A stretch of 13,583 bases of DNA. Origin: a bacterium. GTDB lineage: Bacteria; Gemmatimonadota; Gemmatimonadetes; Gemmatimonadales; Gemmatimonadaceae. The notes under the pieces are model-generated. The model was not told the origin of the DNA and made no database searches. It saw only the letters and a program-made list of their open reading frames with translations. The stretch lies in contig JAJZRK010000078.1 of the NCBI GenBank assembly GCA_021802745.1, forward strand, positions 1-13,583. Direction: 5' to 3'. The first letter of the stretch is position 1; each line of letters begins with the position of its first letter. This document shows, one piece after another, positions 1 to 7,193 of this stretch. The position numbers and the translations under genes are program-made.

Positions 1-144
1 GACCGCAGCGGCCGAAGCCTGGTTGAACGGCTTCACCACGGGCGCCGGCTCAGGCACGACGACCGGCTTCTTCTTGCAAGCGGTCGTGGTCACGGCCGAA
101 ATCGCGATGGCGACGAGGGCGAGAGAACGAATACGAGCATGCAT
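1..144 (-). CDS. pal: Peptidoglycan-associated lipoprotein Pal, N-terminal part (cut by window edge)
   Basis: An open frame of 48 codons starts with ATG at 144 and runs off the left edge without a stop. It opens MHARIRSLALVAIAIS, a charged n-region and hydrophobic core, then TTTAC followed by KKK, which reads as a lipoprotein signal with the lipidated Cys at residue 22. The lipobox is weak because position -3 is Thr rather than Leu. A Pro/Val-rich linker follows. The OmpA-like peptidoglycan-binding domain that would prove the identity lies outside the window. The Pal call rests on the lipoprotein signal plus the place 35 bases after tolB, where pal normally sits. A good ribosome site (GGAG, 9 bases before ATG) supports the start. 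Pal anchors the outer membrane to peptidoglycan and is the partner of TolB. Another small lipoprotein remains possible. Confidence 0.75.
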   Translation of the reverse strand, partial: MHARIRSLALVAIAISAVTTTACKKKPVVVPEPAPVVKPFNQASAAAV

Positions 145-179
145 GACAAGGGTCTCCAGTGGGGGTACTGCTGCAACGG

Positions 180-1475
180 CTACGGTTGTTCCATCCGAGG
201 CGACCAAGCCGCCTGCCGAGCCACGCCGGCACCCCGCGTCAGCTGCCGCGCGCGTCCCGACTCGGAATCGAGCACCCACAGCTGCTTGGCGCCGCTGCGG
301 GTTGACGTGAACACCAGATGCCGCGCATCGGGCGCCCACGACGGATTCTCATTGCGGGCGTCGCCGGTCAGCTGCCTGATGCGGCGGTCCCGAATGCTGA
401 TCATCATCACCTGCAAATTTGGCCCTTCCTGCGACGTGAACGCCACGGCCCGGCCGTCCGGCGACCAATCGGGATCCGAGCGATAGGGCCGGTCCCCACT
501 CGGCGTTTCGGTCAGCAATTCCGCGTTCGTTCCGTCTGCGTCGGTAATATACACTTCGGGGTGGCCGAGGCGACCCGAGATGTACGCGATCTTCCGGCCG
601 TCGGGACTGAAGGTCGGCGATGAGGTCGGAGTGCCGCGCCCGAATGTCACGCGCCGCGGCCGCTCCCCGCTTCCGAACGCCGAGACGGCATAGAGATCGG
701 TGCCATCATCGCCGGCCGAATAGACCAGTGTGCCACCGTCCGGCGAGAAGGTGGGCGTGAAGTTGGAACTTCCCATACGGGGCATGCGGTGCGCCCGCCC
801 CGACTGGAGGTCGCGCACGACGACGTTCAAGCCGTCGTCCGCCATCGCGGTGTAGGCGAGATAGCGGCTCGTGGGATGCCAAGCGGGCGACAGCGCCGTG
901 CCGCCGACCCCAACCGGCGTCAGGCCGGCCCCATCGGAGTCCACCATCCACAGCCGCTGGTCGCGCACAAAGACGATACGCGTCGCGGCGATGCCGCGCA
1001 CGGAGGTAATCCAGCGCTCCACCTCGTCGCTGGCCCGGTGCACCGTCATGCGCCATCCCGGCGAGAGCGGGGCGGCGCCGTTGAAGGCAAAATCGCCGAC
1101 GTTGAGCACCCGTTGCGCGGCGACGTCATGCACCGCGACATGCAGCGAGCCCTGGCGTGTGACGGAGGCCTGCACGATGGCCGAGGCGCCGAGCTTCGAA
1201 TACAGCTCGTAGTTGAAGCGTCCCGCAGGCGCCGGCCCCGCCTCGGCGCTGATGACGGTCAGCCGGTCGCCAAAATCGAGGTCGCGCGCGAGGATCGCGC
1301 GCACTGAATCGCCGGTCTCACCGGCGACGGAAGTCACGAAGACCCCCGGCCGCGTGCTCGGATCGTAGGTCAGGCCGACGCGCACGCCGGTGGGGACGGT
1401 GTCCTGACCCTGCACCAGCCAGGGGACGAGGCAGAGGCCCAGGAGGCCGATGACGCGCGGGAGTCGCAGGGGCAT
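180..1475 (-). CDS. tolB: Tol-Pal system beta-propeller protein TolB
   Basis: Periplasmic component of the Tol-Pal machine; in the family it binds Pal and is released by TolA. The protein has 431 residues, the usual size. A signal peptide covers about residues 1-23 (MPLRLPRVIGLLGLCLVPWL). An N-terminal TolB_N-type domain spans about 28-160, and a propeller of PD40/WD40-like repeats spans about 165-431. Repeats are visible as PTFSPDG (241), PTFSPDGR (287), PDWSPDGR (335), PSWAPDAR (378) and AAWSP (422), with a degenerate PAWHPTSR at 198. The phrase ATRIVFV (164-170) opens the propeller as in known TolB proteins. The frame can begin with TTG at 1478, but ATG at 1475 is preferred because it shares one base with the TGA of the upstream gene (TGATG), giving translational coupling. 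It is the fourth gene of the tol operon and is followed by pal. Confidence 0.95.
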   Translation of the reverse strand: MPLRLPRVIGLLGLCLVPWLVQGQDTVPTGVRVGLTYDPSTRPGVFVTSVAGETGDSVRAILARDLDFGDRLTVISAEAGPAPAGRFNYELYSKLGASAIVQASVTRQGSLHVAVHDVAAQRVLNVGDFAFNGAAPLSPGWRMTVHRASDEVERWITSVRGIAATRIVFVRDQRLWMVDSDGAGLTPVGVGGTALSPAWHPTSRYLAYTAMADDGLNVVVRDLQSGRAHRMPRMGSSNFTPTFSPDGGTLVYSAGDDGTDLYAVSAFGSGERPRRVTFGRGTPTSSPTFSPDGRKIAYISGRLGHPEVYITDADGTNAELLTETPSGDRPYRSDPDWSPDGRAVAFTSQEGPNLQVMMISIRDRRIRQLTGDARNENPSWAPDARHLVFTSTRSGAKQLWVLDSESGRARQLTRGAGVARQAAWSPRMEQP

Positions 1476-2170
1476 CAACGCAGGGTTCTCGGGTCGAAGC
1501 GAAAGATGACCGGGAGCACGTCATCCATGAACTGCGCGGGGAGCGGACCCCACGCCTTTGAAGCGGCGGCGGCCTCGACCGCCCCCTGGCATTCCAGGTC
1601 GAACGAGTAGGAGCCGCTCTTCTGCAGGAACCGGAACCCCGCCATCGAACCGTCCCGCCGGATGAAGAAGAAGACCTCCGCCGTGCGCAGCGACTTGTCC
1701 GTCGGCGAGAAGTTCAACCGCACCTGGCGCACGATATTCTGCAGATACCCCGGAAACGGGAAGTCGATCCCCTCGGTGCGGATGTTGGCGACGTCAGCGC
1801 CCGCCCCACCCACCGCGCCGCCGCCGGCGCGCGGCGCCTCGGCCCCCGCCTTCGCCTTTGGCACAGGCGTGGCCTTGGTGGCGGTCTTCGCATTCCTGGC
1901 GGCTGGCTTCTTGATCGGCACGGCGTCCGGCGTCGCCTTGGGCGGCGTCTTTGCCTTCGCCGCGTCCGCGGCTGGCGCATCGGTCACCACACCGACGGCG
2001 GGCGGCCCCGGCGGGGCGGCGATCAGTTCCACCTTGTACATCGGCGGCCGGTTGACCTTTCCCTCGGCGCGCGACGCCAAGACGAGCGCGGCCGCGACCA
2101 GCACATGCAGCGCCGCCGAGGCGACGAGCGGCGCGGCGATTCCCGTCGGGCGCGCGTGCGCGCGGATCAC
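1475..2170 (-). CDS. tolA: TolA/TonB-family energy-transducing linker protein
   Basis: A 231-residue protein that would join the TolQ/TolR motor to periplasmic TolB and Pal. One N-terminal membrane segment (about 11-33) carries Ser18 and His22 in SAALH, the same residues and numbers as the functional S18/H22 pair of E. coli TolA. A linker rich in Ala, Pro and Lys runs from about 52 to 125. The C-terminal domain (about 133-231) has FPFPGYLQNIVRQVRLNF, a TonB/TolA C-terminal type opening, then a beta-alpha-beta pattern ending VIFRFDP. It is much shorter than the 421-residue E. coli TolA, mainly because the helical linker is reduced. The start is GTG at 2170, overlapping the TGA of tolR by four bases (GTGA), with GGAGG ten bases upstream. 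TolA is chosen over TonB from the position between tolR and tolB; the sequence alone would fit either. Confidence 0.85.
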   Translation of the reverse strand: MIRAHARPTGIAAPLVASAALHVLVAAALVLASRAEGKVNRPPMYKVELIAAPPGPPAVGVVTDAPAADAAKAKTPPKATPDAVPIKKPAARNAKTATKATPVPKAKAGAEAPRAGGGAVGGAGADVANIRTEGIDFPFPGYLQNIVRQVRLNFSPTDKSLRTAEVFFFIRRDGSMAGFRFLQKSGSYSFDLECQGAVEAAAASKAWGPLPAQFMDDVLPVIFRFDPRTLR

Positions 2171-2583
2171 GGCTGCACCGCCTCCGGTTCCGTGACGAGG
2201 CCGACATTGACGATGCCCGCCTTCTGGATGGTGGCGAGGACCTGCGCCACGATGCCGTACGGCGCCCCCTGGTCGGCGCGCACGTATACGCCGTCGCGCC
2301 CCGCCCGCGACGAGAGCATCTTGAACGACGCCTTGAACTCGGAGAGCGACATCCCCGTCTCGTCGGCGTAGACGCGGCCGTTGGCGGCGATGCTGACGAC
2401 GATCCCGCCCTTCGGCTCGATGGAGCGCGACTCGGTCTTCGGCAGCCGCACGTCCACGCCGCCCTGCATCAGCGGTGCGGTCATCATGAAGATGACCAGC
2501 AGGAGCATCATCACGTCAATCAGCGAGACGACGTTGATGTCCGCGTTCAGCGGCGTGCGGTCCCCATGGGTGCGGCGGCGCAT
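2167..2583 (-). CDS. tolR: ExbD/TolR-family proton-channel subunit TolR
   Basis: A 138-residue inner-membrane protein of the proton-driven Tol motor. A short cytoplasmic start (MRRRTHGDR) precedes a single membrane helix, about 16-38, with the family signature INVVSLIDVMMLLLVIFMM. Asp23 in this helix matches the proton-carrying Asp23 of E. coli TolR in both place and number. A periplasmic ExbD-type domain follows: LPKTES, then IVVSIAANGRVYADE, then GVYVRADQGAPYGIVAQVLATIQKAG, of which the last is the usual conserved block. The gene lies one base after the tolQ stop and overlaps the tolA start by four bases, so all three are probably translated as one unit. ATG at 2583 has a purine-rich GAGGG upstream inside the end of tolQ. 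ExbD is the alternative name, but the tolB and pal context favours TolR. Confidence 0.92.
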   Translation of the reverse strand: MRRRTHGDRTPLNADINVVSLIDVMMLLLVIFMMTAPLMQGGVDVRLPKTESRSIEPKGGIVVSIAANGRVYADETGMSLSEFKASFKMLSSRAGRDGVYVRADQGAPYGIVAQVLATIQKAGIVNVGLVTEPEAVQP

Positions 2584-2584
2584 G

Positions 2585-3274
2585 CTAGACCCGGCCCTCG
2601 CGGGCCATCAGGGCGATGACTTCCGAGCCGAAGCCCTCGAGTTCGCCATCAAACCGGTTGAGCCGCGCGGCGAAGATGTTGTACGCGAAGGTCGCCGGAA
2701 TGGCGACCGCCAACGCTGCGGCCGTGGCCACCAGCGCCTCGGCGACGCCTGGCGCGACGGCGGCCAGGTTGCCCGACCCCTTGATGGCGACGCCGAGGAA
2801 GGCTTCAATCACGCCGAGCACCGTGCCGAGCAGGCCGATGAGCGGGCTCGCCGAGCCGATGACCGCGAGCGACGGAATGAACCGCCCCAGCGCGTCGCGC
2901 TCGGTCGTCACCTCGGCGTCGAGCAGCAGTCGCATGGCCTCGACCTGCGATTCCCGCAGCGCCCTGGCGTTGCCCGACTCGTCGCGCAGCGCGGTGTCCT
3001 GCAGGAAGTTCACGGCGCGGGCGAAGACGCGGTTGAACGGCGACGGCGGCGCCTTGCGCGCCATCGCGACGGCCTGCTCGAGCTTGGTGGCGCGGGCGAA
3101 CTCGCGCAGGAAGGCCTGCGACGCGCCGGTCATCCGGCGGAACTCGTACCACTTCGCCAGCATGATGCCCCAGCTGTAGAGCGAGAGCACGAGCAGCAGC
3201 GCCAGCACGATCTTGGTCGCGAGGACGGAGTTGACGATCAGCTCGAGCGGGGTGGTGGGGATGGCAGAGTTCAT
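2585..3274 (-). CDS. tolQ: MotA/TolQ/ExbB proton-channel protein TolQ
   Basis: A 229-residue inner-membrane protein that forms the proton channel with TolR. Three membrane segments are visible: about 20-40, 134-160 and 178-202. The second holds the family block GSASPLIGLLGTVLGVIEAF and the third holds EALVATAAALAVAIPATFAYN. Thr151 and Thr184 stand in the places of T145 and T178 of E. coli TolQ, with the same 33-residue spacing, so the channel polar residues are kept. It is the first gene of the tol operon here; no ybgC-like thioesterase lies before it. The ATG at 3274 has no Shine-Dalgarno sequence. Instead the 75 bases upstream are filled with GATTG-type repeats (see 3281-3349). A tolR start follows one base after the stop. 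Confidence 0.94.
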   Translation of the reverse strand: MNSAIPTTPLELIVNSVLATKIVLALLLVLSLYSWGIMLAKWYEFRRMTGASQAFLREFARATKLEQAVAMARKAPPSPFNRVFARAVNFLQDTALRDESGNARALRESQVEAMRLLLDAEVTTERDALGRFIPSLAVIGSASPLIGLLGTVLGVIEAFLGVAIKGSGNLAAVAPGVAEALVATAAALAVAIPATFAYNIFAARLNRFDGELEGFGSEVIALMAREGRV

Positions 3275-3280
3275 GACGGC

Positions 3281-3349
3281 GGATTGAGGATTGGGAATCC
3301 GGATTGCGATTGAGGCGAATGCGATTCAGGATTGCGATTGGCGATTGAC
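3281..3349 (-). repeat. GATTG/AATC leader repeat upstream of tolQ
   Basis: On the plus strand this spacer is a run of near-copies of GGATTG and GCGATT spaced about 6-9 bases apart. In the sense of tolQ it reads as repeated CAATCC and CAATCG, poor in G. The block TGAGGATTGGGAATCCGGA at 3285-3303 recurs with one change before relA (13295-13313). In both cases it ends ten bases before the ATG. The spacer shows no -10 box or ribosome site that I can recognise. Function unknown. Confidence 0.7.
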
Positions 3350-3374
3350 GGCCGCGTTGCGCGACGGCCGGCCT

Positions 3375-4340
3375 TCAGTTCCCTCTGCCACCTCGTGCTG
3401 CGAAGAAGTACTCGAACGTCTCCTTCAGCCCCACCTCGAGCGTGCGCTGGGGCTGCCAGCCAAGGCGCTGCTGCACCTTTCCGATACTGACGGCGGAGCG
3501 CCGCTGTTCCCCGGGGCGTGCGGGAGCGAACTCGATGGCCGCGTCGCGGCCGCTCACGCGCCGCAGCGTTTCGGCGAGGGTGAGCACGTCGGTCTCGATG
3601 CCGGTGCCGATGTTCATGGCGCGCACGTCGAGCCGGCCCGGCGGCGGCAGGGCCGCGGTGGCGACCGCGACGTTGGCCGCAGCCACATCCTTCACGTGCA
3701 CGTAGTCGCGCGTCTGCTTGCCATCGCCAAAGACCGTCAGCGGCTTGCCGTCGAGCAGGCGGTTGCAGAAGATCGCGACGACGCCCGCCTCGCCGTGCGG
3801 ATCCTGCCGCGGGCCGTAGACGTTGGCGTAACGCAACACCGCCCCCTCGACACCGTGCACGCGCCCGTAGTAGGCGAGGTAGTGCTCGACGGCGAGCTTG
3901 GCGATGCCGTAGGGCGAGTCGGGGTCTTTGGCGTACTCCTCGACGTTCGGCGGGGTCACGAAATCGCCGTAGATCGCGCCGCCCGTAGAGGCGAACACGA
4001 AGCGCGGGCGCCTGGCCGCGGCGCGCACCGCCTCGAGCAGGTTGAGCGCGCCGAGGATGTTGATGGAGGCATCGTGCACCGGATCGGTGACGCTCCTGCG
4101 CACGTCAATCTGCGCGGCCTGGTGCACCACCACATCGAAGCCGCCCTCGCGCACGACGCGCGCGGCGTCGGCGCTGCGCACGTCGAGCGGCATGAACTCG
4201 GCGGCCGCGGGCACGTTCTGCCGCCGGCCCGTGGACAGGTCATCAAGGATGACTACATGAAACCCCCGGTCGAGCAGGGCATCGGCGATATGCGAGCCGA
4301 TGAACCCCGCGCCGCCGGTGACGAGGGCGCGATTTGCCAT
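3375..4340 (-). CDS. NAD-dependent epimerase/dehydratase, UDP-glucose 4-epimerase-like
   Basis: A 321-residue extended short-chain dehydrogenase. The Rossmann fold opens ALVTGGAGFIGSHIADALL with the NAD-binding glycines at 9-15, and Asp33-Asp34 at the end of strand two suit NAD rather than NADP. The catalytic set is visible: Ser118/Thr119 in FASTGG and Tyr144-x3-Lys148 in SPYGIAK. RYANVYGPRQDP (170-181) and TRDYVHVKDVA (210-220) are typical of UDP-sugar 4-epimerases and UDP-glucuronate decarboxylase-type enzymes. It probably interconverts UDP-glucose and UDP-galactose or a related pair for envelope polysaccharide, but the substrate cannot be read from the sequence. ATG at 4340 lacks a clear ribosome site. 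A TACTTT box sits six bases before it (4347-4352), a layout that could give a leaderless mRNA, though no good -35 box is present. A repeat-filled spacer separates it from tolQ downstream. Confidence 0.9.
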   Translation of the reverse strand: MANRALVTGGAGFIGSHIADALLDRGFHVVILDDLSTGRRQNVPAAAEFMPLDVRSADAARVVREGGFDVVVHQAAQIDVRRSVTDPVHDASINILGALNLLEAVRAAARRPRFVFASTGGAIYGDFVTPPNVEEYAKDPDSPYGIAKLAVEHYLAYYGRVHGVEGAVLRYANVYGPRQDPHGEAGVVAIFCNRLLDGKPLTVFGDGKQTRDYVHVKDVAAANVAVATAALPPPGRLDVRAMNIGTGIETDVLTLAETLRRVSGRDAAIEFAPARPGEQRRSAVSIGKVQQRLGWQPQRTLEVGLKETFEYFFAARGGRGN

Positions 4341-4378
4341 GCCGGAAAAGTAGCCTGCCGAGCGCAGCGACGCCGCGC

Positions 4379-5503
4379 TCAGGGCATCTTGGCCGTGAGG
4401 CGTCCCTTCATGCCGATCGGGAGGTCGGCCTGGTTCCGCCGGAGCACGATTCCCGAGGTGCCAAACTCGTTCACGCGCAGGATTTGCACCGCCACCGCCT
4501 GTTCGGGCGCGTGCTGCTCACCCGCCTCGCCCTTGCCCATGGCGGAGAAGAGCGTGACCTGGTCGCCGGGCACCACGCCGTCCTTGGCGGTGAAGGTCAG
4601 GACCACGTACGAGCCGAGCTGCGGAATGACCGGGCTGCCCTGCACCCACGCGAGCTTCGTCTCAGGGCCGAACGCCACCGCCGACGGGTGCTTGTCGAGC
4701 TGGGTGATCAGCGAGTCTATCGGCATCACGCCCTGCCCATCGTCAACCGGGAGGAAGCGCTGCAGGATGACCGCGCGTGCATCTCCGGTGCCCGGGTCCT
4801 GGCGCAGCTCGATGACGCCGGTCACGATGACCACCTGCCCCTGCCCTTGCAGGACGGGGCCGAGTTCGAAGGTCATGAAGCGCTGGCCGTCGGCGCGCGT
4901 GGCTCCCAGCGGCAATCGCACGTAGATCGGCTCCTGCGACTGCAGGCTGCGTGTCTCGAGCGTCGGGGTGACAATCTGCGAAGTGGCGCTCTTGAGCACG
5001 CGTCCGTCGCCGGCGGGCCCGCCCACCGACCAGACGAACGGGGCGGCGAGATACTCGCCCGGCCGCACGGCCTGTCGCGACATCAGCAGGTTGGCCGACT
5101 GGCGCACGCCGCGCTGGCGCTTGTACCGGCGGGGGTCGAAGACCGTGGAGGCGTTCGGATCGTACGGCTCGGCCTTCGTGACGGCCTCGTCGGCCGGCGC
5201 GGGCGCCGACGCCGCGCCGCCCGGGAGCTTCAGCACTTCGCCCGGATAGATCCAGTGCGGATCCTCGATGACGGCGGTGTTGAGCCGGTAGATCTCGGGC
5301 CAGAGATAGGCGTCGCCCAGGTACTGCTTCGCGAGGCTCCACAGCGTCTCGCCTCGCGCGACGGTGTGGGTAGCCGGCATCGTCGCCTGGCCAGCGGGCT
5401 GGGCCGCGGGCTTGGGCGGAACCGGCGTGGGCTGCTGCGCCGGGAGCGCGAGAGCCAGACCTATGAATGCGGAGGCGATCAGCGAAGCGCGGATGCGGGC
5501 CAT
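4379..5503 (-). CDS. Secreted LysM-domain protein of unknown function
   Basis: A 374-residue protein with a signal peptide (about 1-22, MARIRASLIASAFIGLALALPA), a short Pro/Ala/Gln-rich stretch, then one LysM domain at about 45-94: THTVARGETLWSLAKQYLGD through NTAVIEDPHWIYPGEVLKLP. LysM domains bind peptidoglycan or chitin-type glycans, so a periplasmic, wall-associated place is likely. The remaining 270 residues are beta-rich and lack any hallmark of a peptidase, amidase or lytic enzyme that I can see. There is a VVIVTGVIELRQ strand near the middle and a stretch near 290-365 (PGDQVTLFSAMG, VAVQILRVNEFGTSGIVL) that looks like a small beta-barrel. The layout recalls uncharacterised LysM proteins thought to be structural or adaptor proteins. 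It lies 110 bases after the lipoprotein gene and 38 before the epimerase. No clear Shine-Dalgarno precedes ATG 5503. Confidence 0.82.
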   Translation of the reverse strand: MARIRASLIASAFIGLALALPAQQPTPVPPKPAAQPAGQATMPATHTVARGETLWSLAKQYLGDAYLWPEIYRLNTAVIEDPHWIYPGEVLKLPGGAASAPAPADEAVTKAEPYDPNASTVFDPRRYKRQRGVRQSANLLMSRQAVRPGEYLAAPFVWSVGGPAGDGRVLKSATSQIVTPTLETRSLQSQEPIYVRLPLGATRADGQRFMTFELGPVLQGQGQVVIVTGVIELRQDPGTGDARAVILQRFLPVDDGQGVMPIDSLITQLDKHPSAVAFGPETKLAWVQGSPVIPQLGSYVVLTFTAKDGVVPGDQVTLFSAMGKGEAGEQHAPEQAVAVQILRVNEFGTSGIVLRRNQADLPIGMKGRLTAKMP

Positions 5504-5555
5504 GGATGGGTCCGGTCAACGGGGAAGTCGGTGTAAAGCATGGCAGAACCCGCCC

Positions 5556-5570
5556 CCGCCCGAAAGGCGG
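5556..5570 (-). terminator. Small GC hairpin after the lipoprotein gene
   Basis: CCGCC, a five-base CGAAA loop, then GGCGG form a perfect but short stem in the 110-base spacer between the lipoprotein gene and the LysM gene. No T run follows on the minus strand. It may be a weak terminator or a chance GC hairpin. Confidence 0.3.
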
Positions 5571-5613
5571 AGACGGAGGCCAACTGATAGAAGACGAGCG
5601 ACGGTCGAGGGCG

Positions 5614-6048
5614 TTACTTGCTATTGACCGTCACGTTGAACAGCCCCTGCCCTGACTGCGTGTCGGTACAGCCCGAAACGGACACCGTGAAGGTGAAGCT
5701 GGACTGGCTGACGGCCCCGAACTCCTGATGCTTGGCTCCCGTAGCCCCGGCGGCGATGGACTCGACGGCCGCCTTGGTTGGGAGCGTAATGATGTCCACG
5801 GCGCGGCCGGACTGATTCGCGATCTGGTAGGCGTTCCCCGCCGTGAGCGTCACCGTGGTGGGCGAGGCGACCGGGCAGAAGCCGGTCCACGTGGCCGGGA
5901 GCCCGCTGGGGCGATAGCTGCTCGTGGCCTCGGCCGGGCCGAGCGTCACCGTGGTGGTCACGACGGCGGCCGGCGCCGTGCCCGAATCCGACGACGAACA
6001 GGCGGCGACCAGGCAGACTGCGACGCAGGTGAGGGGACGCGCGATCAT
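5614..6048 (-). CDS. Small lipoprotein of unknown function
   Basis: A 144-residue protein with a clear lipoprotein signal: MIARPLTCVAVCLVAAC, in which LVAAC is a good lipobox and Cys17 the lipidated residue. A Ser/Ala/Thr-rich tether follows. The mature part, about 30-144, alternates hydrophobic and Thr/Ser residues in the manner of a beta-sandwich (TTTVTLGP, PTTVTLTAGNAYQIANQSG, SSFTFTVSVSG, GLFNVTVN). Two further cysteines, Cys58 and Cys127, could form a disulfide. The pattern AYQIANQSGRAVDI vaguely recalls cupredoxin-like or Ig-like folds, but no copper-ligand set is present, so I assign no function. GGGAG about eight bases before ATG 6048 is a good ribosome site. It stands alone between the ssb hairpin and the LysM gene and is probably transcribed on its own. 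Confidence 0.78.
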   Translation of the reverse strand: MIARPLTCVAVCLVAACSSSDSGTAPAAVVTTTVTLGPAEATSSYRPSGLPATWTGFCPVASPTTVTLTAGNAYQIANQSGRAVDIITLPTKAAVESIAAGATGAKHQEFGAVSQSSFTFTVSVSGCTDTQSGQGLFNVTVNSK

Positions 6049-6107
6049 GCGGGGCTCCCGAGGGGGTCAGCGAGTAGGATACGTCGGAACAACGAACTGA
6101 GCGAGGC

Positions 6108-6130
6108 CCGTCTGGCCTGCGGCCAGACGG
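6108..6130 (-). terminator. Perfect 10-bp hairpin after ssb
   Basis: CCGTCTGGCC, a three-base loop, then GGCCAGACGG form a perfect stem that starts 34 bases after the ssb stop. No T run follows on either strand, so it is not a classical intrinsic terminator. Its strength and place still suggest a transcription end or an mRNA 3' stabiliser for ssb. Confidence 0.6.
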
Positions 6131-6164
6131 ACCTATTCACGACGGCGTGGCGCGGCGTGTGAGC

Positions 6165-6650
6165 TCAAAAAGGCAAGTCGTCGTCCGCCTCGAGTCCGCC
6201 CGGGAACTCCTCGAACTCACCCGACGGCGCCGACGCCGCCTTGGCCGGCGCGGCCGAGCGGCCGCGCGACGGCGCGCTCCCCTCGAAGTCGCCACCCTTG
6301 CCGCCGAGCAGCATGATCTCGCGGACATTGATCTCGGTGACGTACCGGGTCTGGTTCTCCTTGTCCTGGTACTGCCGGTACTCGATGCGCCCCTCGACGT
6401 AGAGCTTCTCGCCCTTCTTGCAGTAGCGCTCGATGATGTCGGCGAGCCCCATGCCGCCGGCCTTGCCGTTCCACGCCACGCACTTGTGCCACTCGGTCTT
6501 CTCCTGCTTCTCGCTCCCCCCCTGCCCGCCCCACGACCGGCTGGTGGCGAGGGAGAACGATGCCACCTTGCTGCCGTTCGACGTCGTGCGGATTTCGGGG
6601 TCGGCCCCGAGGTTCCCGATCAACATCACCTTGTTCAAGCTGCGGCTCAC
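6165..6650 (-). CDS. ssb: Single-stranded DNA-binding protein
   Basis: A 161-residue Ssb of normal length. The OB-fold covers about residues 3-115: SLNKVMLIGNLGADPEIRTT at the start, TEWHKCVAW with the DNA-stacking Trp at 54, LYVEGRIEYRQYQD at 83-96 and INVREIMLLGG at 107-117. A Gly/Ser/Pro/Ala linker follows, then the acidic tail ending DDDLPF, the docking site for repair and replication partners. The frame is open 31 codons further upstream (to 6743), but the extra residues do not resemble any Ssb. GTG at 6650 is chosen because AGGAGGAG stands just before it and the SRSLNKV start matches the family. A promoter-like pair lies 45-73 bases upstream and a hairpin follows the stop, so it looks like a single-gene unit even though rimI lies 102 bases away on the same strand. 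Confidence 0.95.
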   Translation of the reverse strand: MSRSLNKVMLIGNLGADPEIRTTSNGSKVASFSLATSRSWGGQGGSEKQEKTEWHKCVAWNGKAGGMGLADIIERYCKKGEKLYVEGRIEYRQYQDKENQTRYVTEINVREIMLLGGKGGDFEGSAPSRGRSAAPAKAASAPSGEFEEFPGGLEADDDLPF

Positions 6651-6694
6651 AACTCCTCCTCGCGTCAAAAGTCCGTACGTCGTCGTTGATGGTA

Positions 6695-6723
6695 AATCTA
6701 AGCCGCGCGACCGACACCACCAA
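6695..6723 (-). promoter_or_regulatory. Candidate ssb promoter
   Basis: On the minus strand TTGGTG (6718-6723) and TAGATT (6695-6700) are 17 bases apart, matching the sigma-70-type boxes in three and four of six positions. The -10 box ends 44 bases before the GTG of ssb, in a short A/T-richer patch of the 102-base spacer after rimI. It is a prediction from sequence only. Confidence 0.5.
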
Positions 6724-6752
6724 TCGCACGCGGCCGGCAGCATTGCATTGCA

Positions 6753-7193
6753 TCAGCCGAGGTCGCGGCGCAGGATGAGCGCGTCCTCGACGGGCGCCTT
6801 GTAGTACGCCGGGCGCCGCCCCACCTCGTGAAAGCCGCGGCTCGCGTACAGCCGCTGGGCGGCCGTGTTCGAAGCGCGCACCTCGAGGAACATCACCATG
6901 AGTCCCTCGTCGTGCACCTGCTGCAGCACCGCGTCGAGCAGGCGCGCGCCGCGCCCCTGGCCGCGGTGCGACGGATCCACCGCGATGTTCGCGAGTTCGC
7001 ATTCGTCGCCCGACACCCACACCACGGTGTAGCCGATCACGACGTCGCCGTCGGTGAGCACGTTCATCCGCACATAGCCGTGGGCGAGCGAATCGGTGAA
7101 GCTCCGCAGCGACCACGGGTCGGCGAACGAGGCGCGCTCAATGACCTCGATCGCGGCGAGATCGGCCGTCGTGGCCGGACGAATCGCCTCCAC
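6753..7193 (-). CDS. rimI: Ribosomal-protein/protein N-acetyltransferase RimI-like (GNAT)
   Basis: A 146-residue GNAT-fold acetyltransferase. It opens VEAIRPATTADLAAI and keeps the acetyl-CoA loop HRGQGRGARLLDAVL (76-90, pattern R/Q-x-x-G-x-G/A). LEVRASNTAAQRLYASRGF holds Glu104 and Tyr116, in the places of the catalytic E103 and Y115 known from Salmonella RimI. The family acetylates the N-terminal alanine of ribosomal protein S18, although RimI-like enzymes also act on other proteins. The frame stays open to 7307, but the N-terminal extra is Arg/Gly-rich and overlaps tsaB. GTG at 7193 shares one base with the tsaB stop (TAGTG) and gives the family length, so it is chosen. No clear Shine-Dalgarno is present, and coupling to tsaB is likely. 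The tsaB-rimI pairing is common in bacteria and supports both calls. Confidence 0.9.
   Translation of the reverse strand: MEAIRPATTADLAAIEVIERASFADPWSLRSFTDSLAHGYVRMNVLTDGDVVIGYTVVWVSGDECELANIAVDPSHRGQGRGARLLDAVLQQVHDEGLMVMFLEVRASNTAAQRLYASRGFHEVGRRPAYYKAPVEDALILRRDLG

Noticed and set aside
3281..3349. CRISPR array made of the GATTG repeats
   Set aside because: Units are 6-9 bases, degenerate and without spacers of constant length; no cas genes are nearby.
3346..3372. Hairpin after the epimerase stop as a terminator
   Set aside because: Only a four-base CGCG stem is perfect, the longer pairing has mismatches, and no T run follows.
3291..4925. 544-codon plus-strand open frame across the epimerase and part of the LysM gene
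   Set aside because: It spans two real genes on the other strand and begins inside the repeat; no protein family features.
6651..6743. N-terminal extension of ssb to an upstream ATG
   Set aside because: The 31 extra residues do not resemble Ssb, and AGGAGGAG right before GTG 6650 marks the real start. The candidate promoter lies inside the extension.
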